Positions 1-11,277 of a stretch of DNA of 64,000 nt are shown here, in pieces. Each line of letters begins with the position of its first letter. The stretch's first letter is position 1. This DNA is from Brachynemurus nebulosus. Lineage: Eukaryota > Arthropoda > Insecta > Neuroptera > Myrmeleontidae. The notes beneath the pieces were generated by a model. The model did no database searches, had not been told where the DNA came from, and saw only the letters and a program-made list of their open reading frames with translations. A program made the translations under genes and the position numbers. The DNA is taken from contig JAPWDM010000016.1 in assembly GCA_035578155.1 (NCBI GenBank), positions 3,302,501-3,366,500 on the forward strand, read 5' to 3'.

Positions 1-317
1 TAGAAATTTATCCCCAAAGAAATAAAAAACATAAATGAATATTATCAATCATACATATTATAAATATATTAAAACAAAATATACAAATAACATTCAGTAA
101 CAATACAGCCGATGGGCCTTGAGATGCCGGTAATAAAGTACGTCTATTTAGTAGGCTAGAGTCTCGTTCGTTATCGGAATTAACCAGACAAATCGCTCCA
201 CCAACTAAGAACGGCCATGCACCACCACCCACCGAATCAAGAAAGAGCTCTCAATCTGTCAATCCTTCCGGTGTCCGGGCCTGGTGAGGTTTCCCGTGTT
301 GAGTCAAATTAAGCCGC

Positions 318-366
<49 letters not shown>

Positions 367-1829
367 TTTGCAACCATACTTCCCCCGGAACCCAAAAGCT
401 TTGGTTTCCCGGAAGCTGCCCGCCAAGTCATCGGAGGAACTTTGGCGGATCGCTAGCTGGCATCGTTTATGGTTAGAACTAGGGCGGTATCTGATCGCCT
501 TCGAACCTCTAACTTTCGTTCTTGATCAATCAAAACATTTTTGGCAAATGCTTTCGCTTCTGTCCGTCTTGCGACGATCCAAGAATTTCACCTCTAACGT
601 CGCAATACGAATGCCCCCATCTGTCCGTATTAATCATTACCTCGGAAAAACTTCCGAAAACCAACAAAATAGAACCGAGGTCCTATTCCATTATTCCATG
701 CACACAATATTCAGGCACTATTTAAATTTTAAAGCCTGCTTTAAGCACTCTAATTTGTTCAAAGTAAACGTACCGGCCCATCTCGACACTCAATTAAGAG
801 CACCGCGATAGATTTATAGTTGGGAGGCTGTCTCCATTATTTAAATTATAAAAAATAAATAACTTTAACACTTACGATAAATTATACTTTAATGTACATA
901 TTAGTATATAAAATTTAACTAGTATACTTTAAACTTTTCAAGCAAGTAAAAATATAAATAATAACTTACCATAAAAATAAAAATTTAAATAAAAATACAA
1001 GTATTTATAACCATATTATACAATATATAATTTATACCTCACCACCGGTAGGACGTCCCACAAAACATGCCAGTTAAACACCGCGAGCGGTGAACCGACA
1101 GTGTAGGACACAAATTCGACTACGAGCTTTTTAACCGCAACAACTTTAATATACGCTATTGGAGCTGGAATTACCGCGGCTGCTGGCACCAGACTTGCCC
1201 TCCAATGGATCCTCGTTAAAGGATTTAAAGTGTACTCATTCCGATTACGGGGCCTCGGATGAGTCCCGTATCGTTATTTTTCGTCACTACCTCCCCGTGC
1301 CGGGAGTGGGTAATTTGCGCGCCTGCTGCCTTCCTTGGATGTGGTAGCCGTTTCTCAGGCTCCCTCTCCGGAATCGAACCCTGATTCCCCGTTACCCGTT
1401 ACAACCATGGTAGGCGCAGAACCTACCATCGACAGTTGATAAGGCAGACATTTGAAAGATGCGTCGCCGGTACTATAAAGACCGTGCGATCAGCTAAAAG
1501 TTATTCAGAGTCACCAAATTATTACGATGCACATATATTAAATATATATATGAAATTATAAAAAAACATAAAATATATTATAAAAATATGTTAACATCGA
1601 TTGGTTTTGATCTAATAAAAGCATTCCTTCCATCTCTGGTCGGAACTCTGTTTGCATGTATTAGCTCTAGAATTACCACAGTTATCCAAGTAAATGTATG
1701 TACGATCTAAGGAACCATAACTGATATAATGAGCCTTTCGCGGTTTCACCTTAATATGGCTTGTACTGAGACATGCATGGCTTAATCTTTGAGACAAGCA
1801 TATGACTACTGGCAGGATCAACCAGGGAA
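1..1829 (-). rRNA. 18S small-subunit ribosomal RNA gene, 5' portion (3' end lies outside the window)
   Basis: Read on the minus strand, the universal eukaryotic 18S start (CTGGTTGATCCTGCCAGTAG) lies at about 1805-1826. It is followed in order by conserved 18S blocks: the AAGCCATGCA region near 1770, the block complementary to GGAGCCTGAGAAACGG near 1350, the GCCGCGGTAATTCCAGC block near 1170, and the AAAGGAATTGACGGAAG block near 345-362. Conserved blocks are interrupted by A+T-rich expansions at about 1-100 (V7), 830-1040 (V4) and 1527-1610 (V2). By comparison with yeast numbering from memory, the molecule is roughly 300 nt longer up to the 345-362 block. No frame-like decay or large deletion is seen, so it could be functional. 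The 3' part is cut off by the window edge, so functionality cannot be judged. Confidence 0.96.
830..1040 (-). other. A+T-rich V4 expansion segment inside the 18S gene
   Basis: About 210 bp almost wholly A and T lie between well-conserved 18S blocks (the block ending near 825 and the block starting near 1045). Its position matches the variable V4 region. Length and composition resemble AT-rich expansion segments known in some insect 18S genes. It is an expansion, not a mobile insertion: no target duplication or coding sequence is visible. Confidence 0.75.
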
Positions 1830-3069
1830 CTGTATGTTCCAAACTTAATAAAATTATTCCAATTTAAAAAAAAAAGAAATATTTTAAAAAGTTTTTCATT
1901 TATTAATCAGTATGAAATTTCTTCATAAACTGATATAAACATATAAAAATTATAACAAAAATTGAAATAAAAATAAATTTATTTCTTTTGTTACTTTTTA
2001 TATAAAAAATATTTTCTAAAATTTTTAATATTTAAAAAAATAAAAAAAATTCTTTTTTGAAAATATTCATATTTGAATAAAAACTATTACCATATATTTT
2101 AAGTAATATAGTTTTATTGAAATAATTCAAACATTTGCTCATAACTCTTCGCTAGATTGTATGCGACAATTTTTAAATATATAAAATATATATTTATTTA
2201 ACGTTCGAATAACACACTTCATTCGCGCTTGGTATGTAGTGAGTTTCTGCATTATAAATTTATTAAAAAATTTATTTTATAAAATTGTTTGTCCACATAA
2301 GAGCCTAAGGCTTAACACCTATAGCCCATGGACTTGCTTTGACATAATATAGGATAATATTAAAAAATTATAAAAATTATATATAAATGGTTTTGGGTTA
2401 ATAAAAATATATGTGAATTATTAATAAAAATCATAAAAATTTTTAATAAATAAAAACACATATTTTTTTTAATACCAAAACACTTACTTTATATATTTTC
2501 ATAATTTTTCGATGAAGTACCTTTACGATGTTACTGTAGTAAATAAAAATTATTTGAAAATATCAACTTAACAAAAAATAATATTTTCAAAAGAACAGAA
2601 CTTAGTCAAAATAAAACTATTAATGTAATGGTCTTACACACATACATAATAGCTATATATACTTTGACCGAACCGTTCATAATGTTTAAGTCAACTACAC
2701 ACATCGATATTTAAAAAGGTACCATCATCATATATAAGTTTTGGATTTTGCAGCGTGGTAAATTTTACTTTTTTTTTTATATTTTTTTGTTTTAATTTGT
2801 TATAAAAATGATAAAAACTATAAAATATATAATTATTAATGAAGTTTTTTAAAGTTTATATTAAAATATAAGAATTTTTTTTAAAATTTTTCATTTTTTT
2901 TTCATTTTTTTTGATTTTTATATAGACACATAAAACATAGTACAGTAACAACACACATCGTAAGACGATGTTTGTACTCAATATAAGTCAGATGACTGCA
3001 ACAACATCGCTTACATACAAAATCAATGTATATTTGAACTTAGAAAAAATTTTTACATATTAATAGTAA
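1830..3069. other. rDNA external transcribed spacer / intergenic spacer, non-repetitive part
   Basis: This region lies directly upstream of the 18S 5' end, so it should hold the 5' external transcribed spacer and probably an RNA polymerase I promoter. The sequence is very A+T-rich with many homopolymer runs. No ORF, conserved promoter block or terminator could be identified by eye. The end is set where the 329-bp tandem repeats begin. Confidence 0.6.
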
Positions 3070-6000
3070 ATGATACAAAATTTTTAAGAATTCATATATT
3101 TTAAAACTTTTTTTAAAATTATCATGTATTTTCTTAAAATAAACAAATGTGGATAAGTATTTTTTATGTAAAAATAATAGTTTAAGAGTAAATTTATAAT
3201 TTGTTATTTATGATGTACGTTTTATCAACTTTTATGAATAGTTAGAAAAATCATAATAAAACATTCACATATACCAATATTTCAATACTTTAACTTACTT
3301 TTGGTTAAAATATTATACATTCACCTGACTTTTGTTAACGTATTACAATATCTTACTTACATTAGTATTTTAAATGTACATTTTTCATACATTATCATAA
3401 GATACAAAACTATTAAAAATTCATAAATTATAAAACTTTTTTTAAAATTATCATGTATTTTCTTAAAATAAACAAATGTGGATAAGTATTTTTTATGTAA
3501 AAATAATAGTTTAAGAGTAAATTTATAATTTGTTATTTATGATGTACGTTTTATCAACTTTTATGAATAGTTAGAAAAATCATAATAAAACATTCACATA
3601 TACCAATATTTCAATACTTTAACTTACTTTTGGTTAAAATATTATACATTCACCTGACTTTTGTTAACGTATTACAATATCTTACTTACATTAGTATTTT
3701 AAATGTACATTTTTCATACATTATCATAAGATACAAAACTATTAAAAATTCATAAATTATAAAACTTTTTTTAAAATTATCATGTATTTTCTTAAAATAA
3801 ACAAATGTGGATAAGTATTTTTTATGTAAAAATAATAGTTTAAGAGTAAATTTATAATTTGTTATTTATGATGTACGTTTTATCAACTTTTATGAATAGT
3901 TAGAAAAATCATAATAAAACATTCACATATACCAATATTTCAATACTTTAACTTACTTTTGGTTAAAATATTATACATTCACCTGACTTTTGTTAACGTA
4001 TTAAAATATTTTACTTCCATTAGTATTTTAAATGTACATTTTTCATACATTATCATAAGATACAAAACTATTAAAAATTCATAAATTTTAAAACTTTTTT
4101 TAAAATTATCATGTATTTTCTTAAAATAAATAAATGTGGATAAGTATTTTTTATGTAAAAATAATAGTTTAAGAGTAAATTTATAATTTGTTATTTATGA
4201 TGTACGTTTTATCAACTTTTATGAATAGTTAGAAAAATCATAATAAAACATTCACATATACCAATATTTCAATACTTTAACTTACTTTTGGTTAAAATAT
4301 TATACATTCACCTGACTTTTGTTAACGTATTACAATATCTTACTTACATTAGTATTTTAAATGTACATTTTTCATACATTATCATAAGATACAAAACTAT
4401 TAAAAATTCATAAATTATAAAACTTTTTTTAAAATTATCATGTATTTTCTTAAAATAAACAAATGTGGATAAGTATTTTTTATGTAAAAATAATAGTTTA
4501 AGAGTAAATTTATAATTTGTTATTTATGATGTACGTTTTATCAACTTTTATGAATAGTTAGAAAAATCATAATAAAACATTCACATATACCAATATTTCA
4601 ATACTTTAACTTACTTTTGGTTAAAATATTATACATTCACCTGACTTTTGTTAACGTATTACAATATCTTACTTACATTAGTATTTTAAATGTACATTTT
4701 TCATACATTATCATAAGATACAAAACTATTAAAAATTCATAAATTATAAAACTTTTTTTAAAATTATCATGTATTTTCTTAAAATAAACAAATGTGGATA
4801 AGTATTTTTTATGTAAAAATAATAGTTTAAGAGTAAATTTATAATTTGTTATTTATGATGTACGTTTTATCAACTTTTATGAATAGTTAGAAAAATCATA
4901 ATAAAACATTCACATATACCAATATTTCAATACTTTAACTTACTTTTGGTTAAAATATTATACATTCACCTGACTTTTGTTAACGTATTACAATATTTTA
5001 CTTCCATTAGTATTTTAAATGTACATTTTTAATACATTATCATAAGATACAAAACTATTAAAAATTCATAAATTTTAAAACTTTTTTTAAAATTATCATG
5101 TATTTTCTTAAAATAAACAAATGTGGATAAGTATTTTTTATGTAAAAATAATAGTTTAAGTGTAAATTTATAATTTGTTATTTATGATGTACGTTTTATC
5201 AACTTTTATGAATAGTTAGAAAAATCATAATAAAACATTCACATATACCAATATTTCAATACTTTAACTTACTTTTGGTTAAAATATTATACATTCACCT
5301 GACTTTTGTTAACGTATTACAATATCTTACTTACATTAGTATTTTAAATGTACATTTTTCATACATTATCATAAGATACAAAACTATTAAAAATTCATAA
5401 ATTATAAAACTTTTTTTAAAATTATCATGTATTTTCTTAAAATAAACAAATGTGGATAAGTATTTTTTATGTAAAAATAATAGTTTAAGAGTAAATTTAT
5501 AATTTGTTATTTATGATGTACGTTTTATCAACTTTTATGAATAGTTAGAAAAATCATAATAAAACATTCACATATACCAATATTTCAATACTTTAACTTA
5601 CTTTTGGTTAAAATATTATACATTCACCTGACTTTTGTTAACGTATTACAATATCTTACTTACATTAGTATTTTAAATGTACATTTTTCATACATTATCA
5701 TAAGATACAAAACTATTAAAAATTCATAAATTATAAAACTTTTTTTAAAATTATCATGTATTTTCTTAAAATAAACAAATGTGGATAAGTATTTTTTATG
5801 TAAAAATAATAGTTTAAGAGTAAATTTATAATTTGTTATTTATGATGTACGTTTTATCAACTTTTATGAATAGTTAGAAAAATCATAATAAAACATTCAC
5901 ATATACCAATATTTCAATACTTTAACTTACTTTTGGTTAAAATATTATACATTCACCTGACTTTTGTTAACGTATTAAAATATTTTACTTCCATTAGTAT

Positions 6001-6663
6001 TTTAAATGTACATTTTTCATACATTATCATAAGATACAAAACTATTAAAAATTCATAAATTTTAAAACTTTTTTTAAAATTATCATGTATTTTCTTAAAA
6101 TAAACAAATGTGGATAAGTATTTTTTATGTAAAAATAATAGTTTAAGAGTAAATTTATAATTTGTTATTTATGATGTACGTTTTATCAACTTTTATGAAT
6201 AGTTAGAAAAATCATAATAAAACATTCACATATACCAATATTTCAATACTTTAACTTACTTTTGGTTAAAATATTATACATTCACCTGACTTTTGTTAAC
6301 GTATTACAATATCTTACTTACATTAGTATTTTAAATGTACATTTTTCATACATTATCATAAGATACAAAACTATTAAAAATTCATAAATTATAAAACTTT
6401 TTTTAAAATTATCATGTATTTTCTTAAAATAAACAAATGTGGATAAGTATTTTTTATGTAAAAATAATAGTTTAAGAGTAAATTTATAATTTGTTATTTA
6501 TGATGTACGTTTTATCAACTTTTATGAATAGTTAGAAAAATCATAATAAAACATTCACATATACCAATATTTCAATACTTTAACTTACTTTTGGTTAAAA
6601 TATTATACATTCACCTGACTTTTGTTAACGTATTAAAATATTTTACTTCCATTAGTATTTTAA
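3070..6663. repeat. 329-bp tandem repeat array of the rDNA intergenic spacer (about 11 units)
   Basis: The marker ATTAGTATTTTAAATG recurs at 3361, 3690, 4019, 4348, 4677, 5006, 5335, 5664, 5993, 6322 and 6651, a constant period of 329 bp. The first, partial unit (about 3070-3360) is diverged; the others are nearly identical. Small variants (CTTCCATTAG for CTTACATTAG, with linked changes) recur at 4019, 5006 and 5993, three units apart. The array sits upstream of the 18S gene, where rDNA spacers usually carry enhancer or promoter repeats. Function is inferred from position only. Confidence 0.93.
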
Positions 6664-6869
6664 TAGTTATTTTCGATACATATGCGTAAAGAGAGGTATT
6701 CTAGTAGGCTTAAATTCGGGCACGAGTCTAAGGGACTGACGTATACACAACGAGATCGAGTGCGTAAGCGCACGAGATCTCGTTGTGTATACGTCAGTCC
6801 CTTTAGCGAGTGCCCCAATTTAAGCCTACCGGATACCTCTCTTTACGCATACGTATCGAACATAATTTT
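6664..6869. mobile_element. Foldback (near-perfect inverted repeat) inserted in the 329-bp repeat array
   Basis: The arms at about 6672-6762 and 6769-6860 are inverted copies of each other with few mismatches, meeting at a tiny loop around 6763-6768. The segment interrupts a 329-bp repeat unit just after its ATTAGTATTTTAA marker. It is G+C-richer than the spacer. It has no convincing coding capacity; the ORF across it is a by-product of the palindrome. No clean target-site duplication could be read. Confidence 0.75.
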
Positions 6870-7173
6870 TTATAACGACGGCTTCTAAAGTTTAATAGAG
6901 AGAAAAAAATTAATTATTTTTAAGCAATTTTTATTAATTTGTAGAACGTTGTTGTTTTTTTTATTAATTTGTTGATCGTTTCCATGTTAATTTGAATATG
7001 ATTATCATTGATAAATGAATATCATTATTTTCTCGCATAGTTTTAGCTACTTTCACGCACACTTGTACTTTCGCGCACAGTTACTGTCATTTGTTTTACA
7101 ATGATATAAAAAACTGCTCTTTACGCACACTACACAACGCTCGAATATTGAACTTTAGAAGCAGGTGTTATAA
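6870..7173. mobile_element. Small terminal-inverted-repeat segment next to the foldback
   Basis: The left end (from about 6871, containing GGCTTCTAAAGTTTAATA) matches, in inverted orientation, the right end (to about 7173, containing ATTGAACTTTAGAAGC). The interior has a repeated GTGCGTAAAGAG-like motif also present in the foldback, so the two pieces may form one composite element of about 510 bp. After 7174 the 329-bp spacer repeat resumes. Confidence 0.5.
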
Positions 7174-7535
7174 AAATGTACATTTTTCATACATTATCAT
7201 AAGATACAAAACTATTAAAAATTCATAAATTTTAAAACTTTTTTTAAAATTATCATGTATTTTCTTAAAATAAACAAATGTGGATAAGTATTTTTTATGT
7301 AAAAATAATAGTTTAAGAGTAAATTTATAATTTGTTATTTATGATGTACGTTTTATCAACTTTTATGAATAGTTAGAAAAATCATAATAAAACATTCACA
7401 TATACCAATATTTCAATACTTTAACTTACTTTTGGTTAAAATATTATACATTCACCTGACTTTTGTTAAATTATTACAATATCTTACTTCCATTAGTATT
7501 TTAAATCTACATTTTTCATACATTATCATAAGATA
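7174..7535. repeat. Last 329-bp spacer repeat unit after the insertion
   Basis: The sequence resumes at the point where the unit was interrupted (ATGTACATTTTTCATAC) and runs through one full unit, with the marker ATTAGTATTTTAAAT at 7492. It carries private changes (for example TTAAATTATTACAAT near 7467), as expected of an edge unit that escapes homogenisation. Confidence 0.88.
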
Positions 7536-7583
7536 AAAAGCCATTTCAATACTTTATATTTCATTACTGTATACATACAATGT

Positions 7584-8250
7584 ACAGTATACATACAATA
7601 TCATATAAAAAACCTTTCTAAATATGTAAGAAAAATAAAAATCAATATTTGTATTTTAACTACATATGTATATATTCATACATACTACATATATATATAT
7701 TCAGTAAGATGTGTTAGGGTGGCACCCTTCTTTAAATAATAATACATATACATAATAACATACCACATATATCATATATATATGTTTAGTAACATGTATG
7801 TGTTTGTGATGTTTCCCTCTTTTTTATAAACCAGAATATATTAAATGATAGGAAACATAAAAAGTTTTACATATATATATTCAGTAAAATATGTTGGAGT
7901 CGCACCCTTCTTTAAATATTAAAACATATACATAATAATATCCCACATATACATAATAATATCCCACAGTATACATACAATATCATATAAAAAACCTTTC
8001 TAAATATGTAAGAAAAATAAAAATCAATATTTGTATTTTAACTACATATGTATATATTCATACATACTACATATATATATATTCAGTAAGATGTGTTAGG
8101 GTGGCACCCTTCTTTAAATAATAATACATATACATAATAACATACCACATATATCATATATATATGTTTAGTAACACGTATGTGTTTGTGATGTTTCCCC
8201 CTTTTTTTATAAACCAGAATATATTAAATGATAGGAAACATAAAAAGTTT
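7584..8250. repeat. Two-copy direct repeat, offset 382 bp
   Basis: A block of about 284 bp beginning ACAGTATACATACAATATC at 7584 recurs at 7966, with a second shared landmark (GGCACCCTTCTTTAAATA) at 7721 and 8103. The copies differ by few substitutions and one 1-nt indel near the end. Both contain TATATA runs. No coding capacity. The repeat lies between the spacer array and the transposase region. Confidence 0.85.
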
Positions 8251-8859
8251 AGTGTACGATAAACCGTCGTGAAGTTAAAGCACATAATATGTGTTGTTAT
8301 ATGCACTTAAACATTGTTTTTTGTGAACTTGTTTTTATTATTTTTTTCAATTATTCTTACAAGTGGTTACAACCATTATTAATTTTAAAAAAATTTGTAA
8401 TTTTTTCCAAAACTATAAATTTTATATATAATAAAAGTGAACGAATTGTGTTACTTTTAACAAAATACATGTAAATGCGAACTTGTTTCTATTTTTTTAA
8501 ACTATTACTTAAAAAGTGGTTTTAATATATATTAATTTTACAAAAATTGAAATTTTCTTCAAAATTATAAATTTTACATATAAAAATGTGAACGATTTGT
8601 GTTTGTGAAGTTTGTGGCGTTTGTGACTACTTTTTGTATGTGACCGTAATTGTTTAATTACAAAGTTTAAGTGCATATACCTTCATATATTATGTGCTTT
8701 TATTTCACAATGCTATTTTATATATTATAATGTACACTCATTTTACAAAAATTGAAATTTTCTTCAAATATATAAATTTTTAATATAAAACAGTAATAGA
8801 TTTATCTTAACAAAATACATCAGTTTCAATTATCAATTTGTATCATTTACAAATAACAA
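8251..8859 (+). promoter_or_regulatory. A+T-rich 5' region and 5' UTR of the pogo-like transposase, with degenerate internal repeats
   Basis: A degenerate block containing ACAAAAATTGAAATTTTCTTC followed by a TATAAATTTT run occurs at about 8540 and 8735, with a diverged relative near 8385. GCACATAATATG near 8280 is roughly inverted as ATATTATGTGC near 8690. The promoter is presumably here, but no specific element can be assigned. The 3' part is taken as 5' UTR because a good splice donor follows at 8860. Confidence 0.4.
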
Positions 8860-8937
8860 GTAAGTAAAATTTTTTTCATTAACAAAACTATGATTAAGAT
8901 TTTCTTTTATTATATATTTGTTTTTTATTTCTATTAG
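8860..8937 (+). other. Predicted 78-nt intron in the 5' UTR of the transposase gene
   Basis: A donor ACAA|GTAAGTA at 8860 and an acceptor TTTCTATTAG ending at 8937 bracket 78 A+T-rich nt, with a pyrimidine-rich stretch before the acceptor. The ATG of the transposase follows 2 nt after the acceptor. This is a typical short insect intron by length and signals. It is inferred from sequence only. Confidence 0.5.
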
Positions 8938-8939
8938 AT

Positions 8940-10577
8940 ATGAGAAATTATAAACGTAAAACTGAAAGAGGTTTTATATCTATCGAAACATTTAATGATG
9001 CCGCAAAAACAATAATTTCTGGAAACCGAAGTATCAATGCTGCTTCAAAGGAATTTAATATTAAACGTACGACACTATCACGTTATATAATTAAGTTAAA
9101 AGCATATAAAAATAAGGAAACGCAAGATTTACCGACAATTGGTTATAAAAAACCTAGACAAGTATTTTCTAAGGACCAGGAAATTGCATTAAAAGATTAT
9201 TTACTACAAATGGCTTCGATATTTTATGGATTGACTCCGAAAAATGTTCGCCAGCTTGCTTATGAGTGTGCTGAAAAATTTAATATTAAAATGCCTGAAA
9301 TATGGAAAATTAATAAAATAGCTGGCAAAGAGTGGCTTACTAGTTTTCTAAAAAGGAATCGAGAATTATCAATTAGAAAACCAGAAGCAACAAGTATCGG
9401 ACGAGCGACATCATTCAATGTTCAAAATGTAAAACCATTTTTCACAAAATTAGCTGAAGTTAAGAATAAATATCAATTTACCGCATCAAATATTTATAAT
9501 GTTGATGAAACCTCAATTAGTACTGTATTAAAACCTCCTAAAATAATTGCTGCCAAAGGTAAAAAAAATGTTGGCTCCATAACTTCTGCTGAACGGGGCA
9601 CTAATGTCACACTAATATGTGCTGTTTCTGCAAACGGAAATACAGTGCCTCCTATGTTCGTATTTCCACGAAAAAAATATAAAAATCATTTTATTAATAA
9701 TGGACCAAAAGGTTCTATTGGTGCAGGAAATTCTAGCGGTTGGGTAACAAATGAAGAATTTTTTATGTACATGCAGCATTTCATCGCACACGTTAAACCA
9801 TCTATTAATAATCCAGTATTACTCTTATTAGATAATCATTCCTCACATTTACATGTACCAACCTTAAACTTAGCGAAAGATAATGGGATCGTAATGTTAT
9901 CCTTTCCACCACATTGTAGCCATAAATTACAACCACTTGATGTGGCTGTGTATGGACCATTTAAGAAATATGCTTCAACTGCACAAGATTTATGGTTAAG
10001 AAATAATCCAGGTGAAAAAATAACAATATATGATATCCCAAAAATAGTAGCAGATTCATTACCATTAGCTACAACTAATACAAATATCATAAAAGGATTT
10101 AAAAAGACTGGAATATTTCCATATAATGAAAATATTTTTACTCAAGATGATTTCGCTCCGTCATTCGTAACTGATCCCCCAGAATCGCAAATTTTAACAT
10201 CATCACCTACAATATTTTCTCCAGAAATAGTTCGACCGTACCCAAGGGCTGCTTCAAAAGAACAGGGTCAAACCAAGAGGAAAAGAAAATCTAGTGTTTT
10301 AACCGATTCAATAGAAATAAAAACATTAGAGAAAGAACAAAATATAAAAAAAAAGTGTAAAAAAGTTACTAAAAAAATTAATATTTGTATTAATAGTAAT
10401 TGCTTAATATTATTACCAAGGATTTCTTGCTTAATATGCAATGAACTATTTTCAAAGTGTAGCCTCAAAGAAACGTGGATTGAATGTCAGTTGTGCAAAA
10501 ATTGGGCGCATATTAATTGCGTACCTAATACTAGTGATACATATATATGTATTAATTGTGATAATATTTCCATATAA
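8940..10577 (+). CDS. Pogo-like (HTH-Psq / CENP-B / DDE_1) transposase with C-terminal zinc finger, intact, 545 aa
   Basis: A pogo/jerky-type transposase of the Tc1/mariner superfamily, expected to act in the nucleus by cut-and-paste of its own element. The order is: an N-terminal psq-type helix-turn-helix at about 10-55 (SINAASKEFNIKRTTLSRY), a CENP-B-type DNA-binding region at about 75-160, and a DDE domain at about 180-400. The catalytic acidic residues are visible: D189 (NVDET), D298 (LLDNHSSH) and D334 (LQPLDVAVYGPFK), with 35 residues between the last two. After a K/R-rich linker (about 445-480) a cysteine-rich PHD/RING-like finger begins at C497-x2-C500 and includes CQLCKNWAHINC. The reading frame is complete with no stop. 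The ATG at 8940 is preferred because it precedes the psq domain and follows a splice acceptor. No terminal inverted repeats were identified, so it may be an active element or a co-opted gene. Confidence 0.9.
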   Translation: MRNYKRKTERGFISIETFNDAAKTIISGNRSINAASKEFNIKRTTLSRYIIKLKAYKNKETQDLPTIGYKKPRQVFSKDQEIALKDYLLQMASIFYGLTPKNVRQLAYECAEKFNIKMPEIWKINKIAGKEWLTSFLKRNRELSIRKPEATSIGRATSFNVQNVKPFFTKLAEVKNKYQFTASNIYNVDETSISTVLKPPKIIAAKGKKNVGSITSAERGTNVTLICAVSANGNTVPPMFVFPRKKYKNHFINNGPKGSIGAGNSSGWVTNEEFFMYMQHFIAHVKPSINNPVLLLLDNHSSHLHVPTLNLAKDNGIVMLSFPPHCSHKLQPLDVAVYGPFKKYASTAQDLWLRNNPGEKITIYDIPKIVADSLPLATTNTNIIKGFKKTGIFPYNENIFTQDDFAPSFVTDPPESQILTSSPTIFSPEIVRPYPRAASKEQGQTKRKRKSSVLTDSIEIKTLEKEQNIKKKCKKVTKKINICINSNCLILLPRISCLICNELFSKCSLKETWIECQLCKNWAHINCVPNTSDTYICINCDNISI

Positions 10578-10639
10578 ATATTTCAAAAAAATTATTTATA
10601 AATGATACAAATTTCTTTAATATGGTTAATTGGATAAGG

Positions 10640-11277
10640 GTAACTTATTTAAGTCACCCTTATCCAAATAACCGTAATTTTGTCATATCTTTTGTGTGGT
10701 GTAATTTTTATATGTTCAACTTACCTCTGTAATGTCGTTAATTGGATAAGACTGATTTATTTAAGTGTGGTAATTTGACCATATCTTTTGTGTGGGGTAA
10801 TTTTTACATGTTCAACTTACCTCTGTATCCAACTAACCCCGGTCTACCCTAACTTATTTAAGTCACCCTTATCCAAATAACCGTAATTTTGTCATATCTT
10901 TTGTGTGGTGTAATTTTTATATGTTCAACTTACCTCTGTAATGTCGTTAATTGGATAAGACTGATTTATTTAAGTGTGGTAATTTGACCATATCTTTTGT
11001 GTGGGGTAATTTTTACATGTTCAACTTACCTCTGTACCCAACTAACCCCGGTCTACCCTAACTTATTTAAGTCACCCTTATCCAAATAACCGTAATTTTG
11101 TCATATCTTTTGTGTGGTGTAATTTTTATATGTTCAACTTACCTCTGTAATGTCGTTAATTGGATAAAACTGATTTATTTAAGTGTGGTAATTTGACCAT
11201 ATCTTTTGTGTGGGGTAATTTTTACATGTTCAACTTACCTCTGTACCCAACTAACCCCGGTCTACCCTAATTTATAA
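10640..11277. repeat. Three-copy 209-bp tandem repeat, each unit a diverged dimer
   Basis: The marker ACTTATTTAAGTCACCCTTA occurs at 10643, 10852 and 11061, an exact 209-bp period. Within each unit two half-units of about 105 bp are recognisable: one has GTCATATCTTTTGTGTGGTG, the other GACCATATCTTTTGTGTGGGG, and both end in TTCAACTTACCTCTGTA. The array starts just 3' of the transposase stop and ends at the env remnant. It has no coding capacity. It could be the 3' part of the pogo-like element or a local satellite. Confidence 0.9.

Noticed and set aside
368..811. 147-aa ORF within 18S
   Set aside because: Antisense reading of conserved rRNA; no protein character.
6682..6888. 68-aa ORF across the foldback
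   Set aside because: Created by the palindrome; the arms give mirrored Arg/Ser-rich readings with no family resemblance.
3070..7535. CRISPR-like regular repeat
   Set aside because: Units are 329 bp and contiguous without unique spacers, next to a eukaryotic 18S gene. This is an rDNA spacer satellite.
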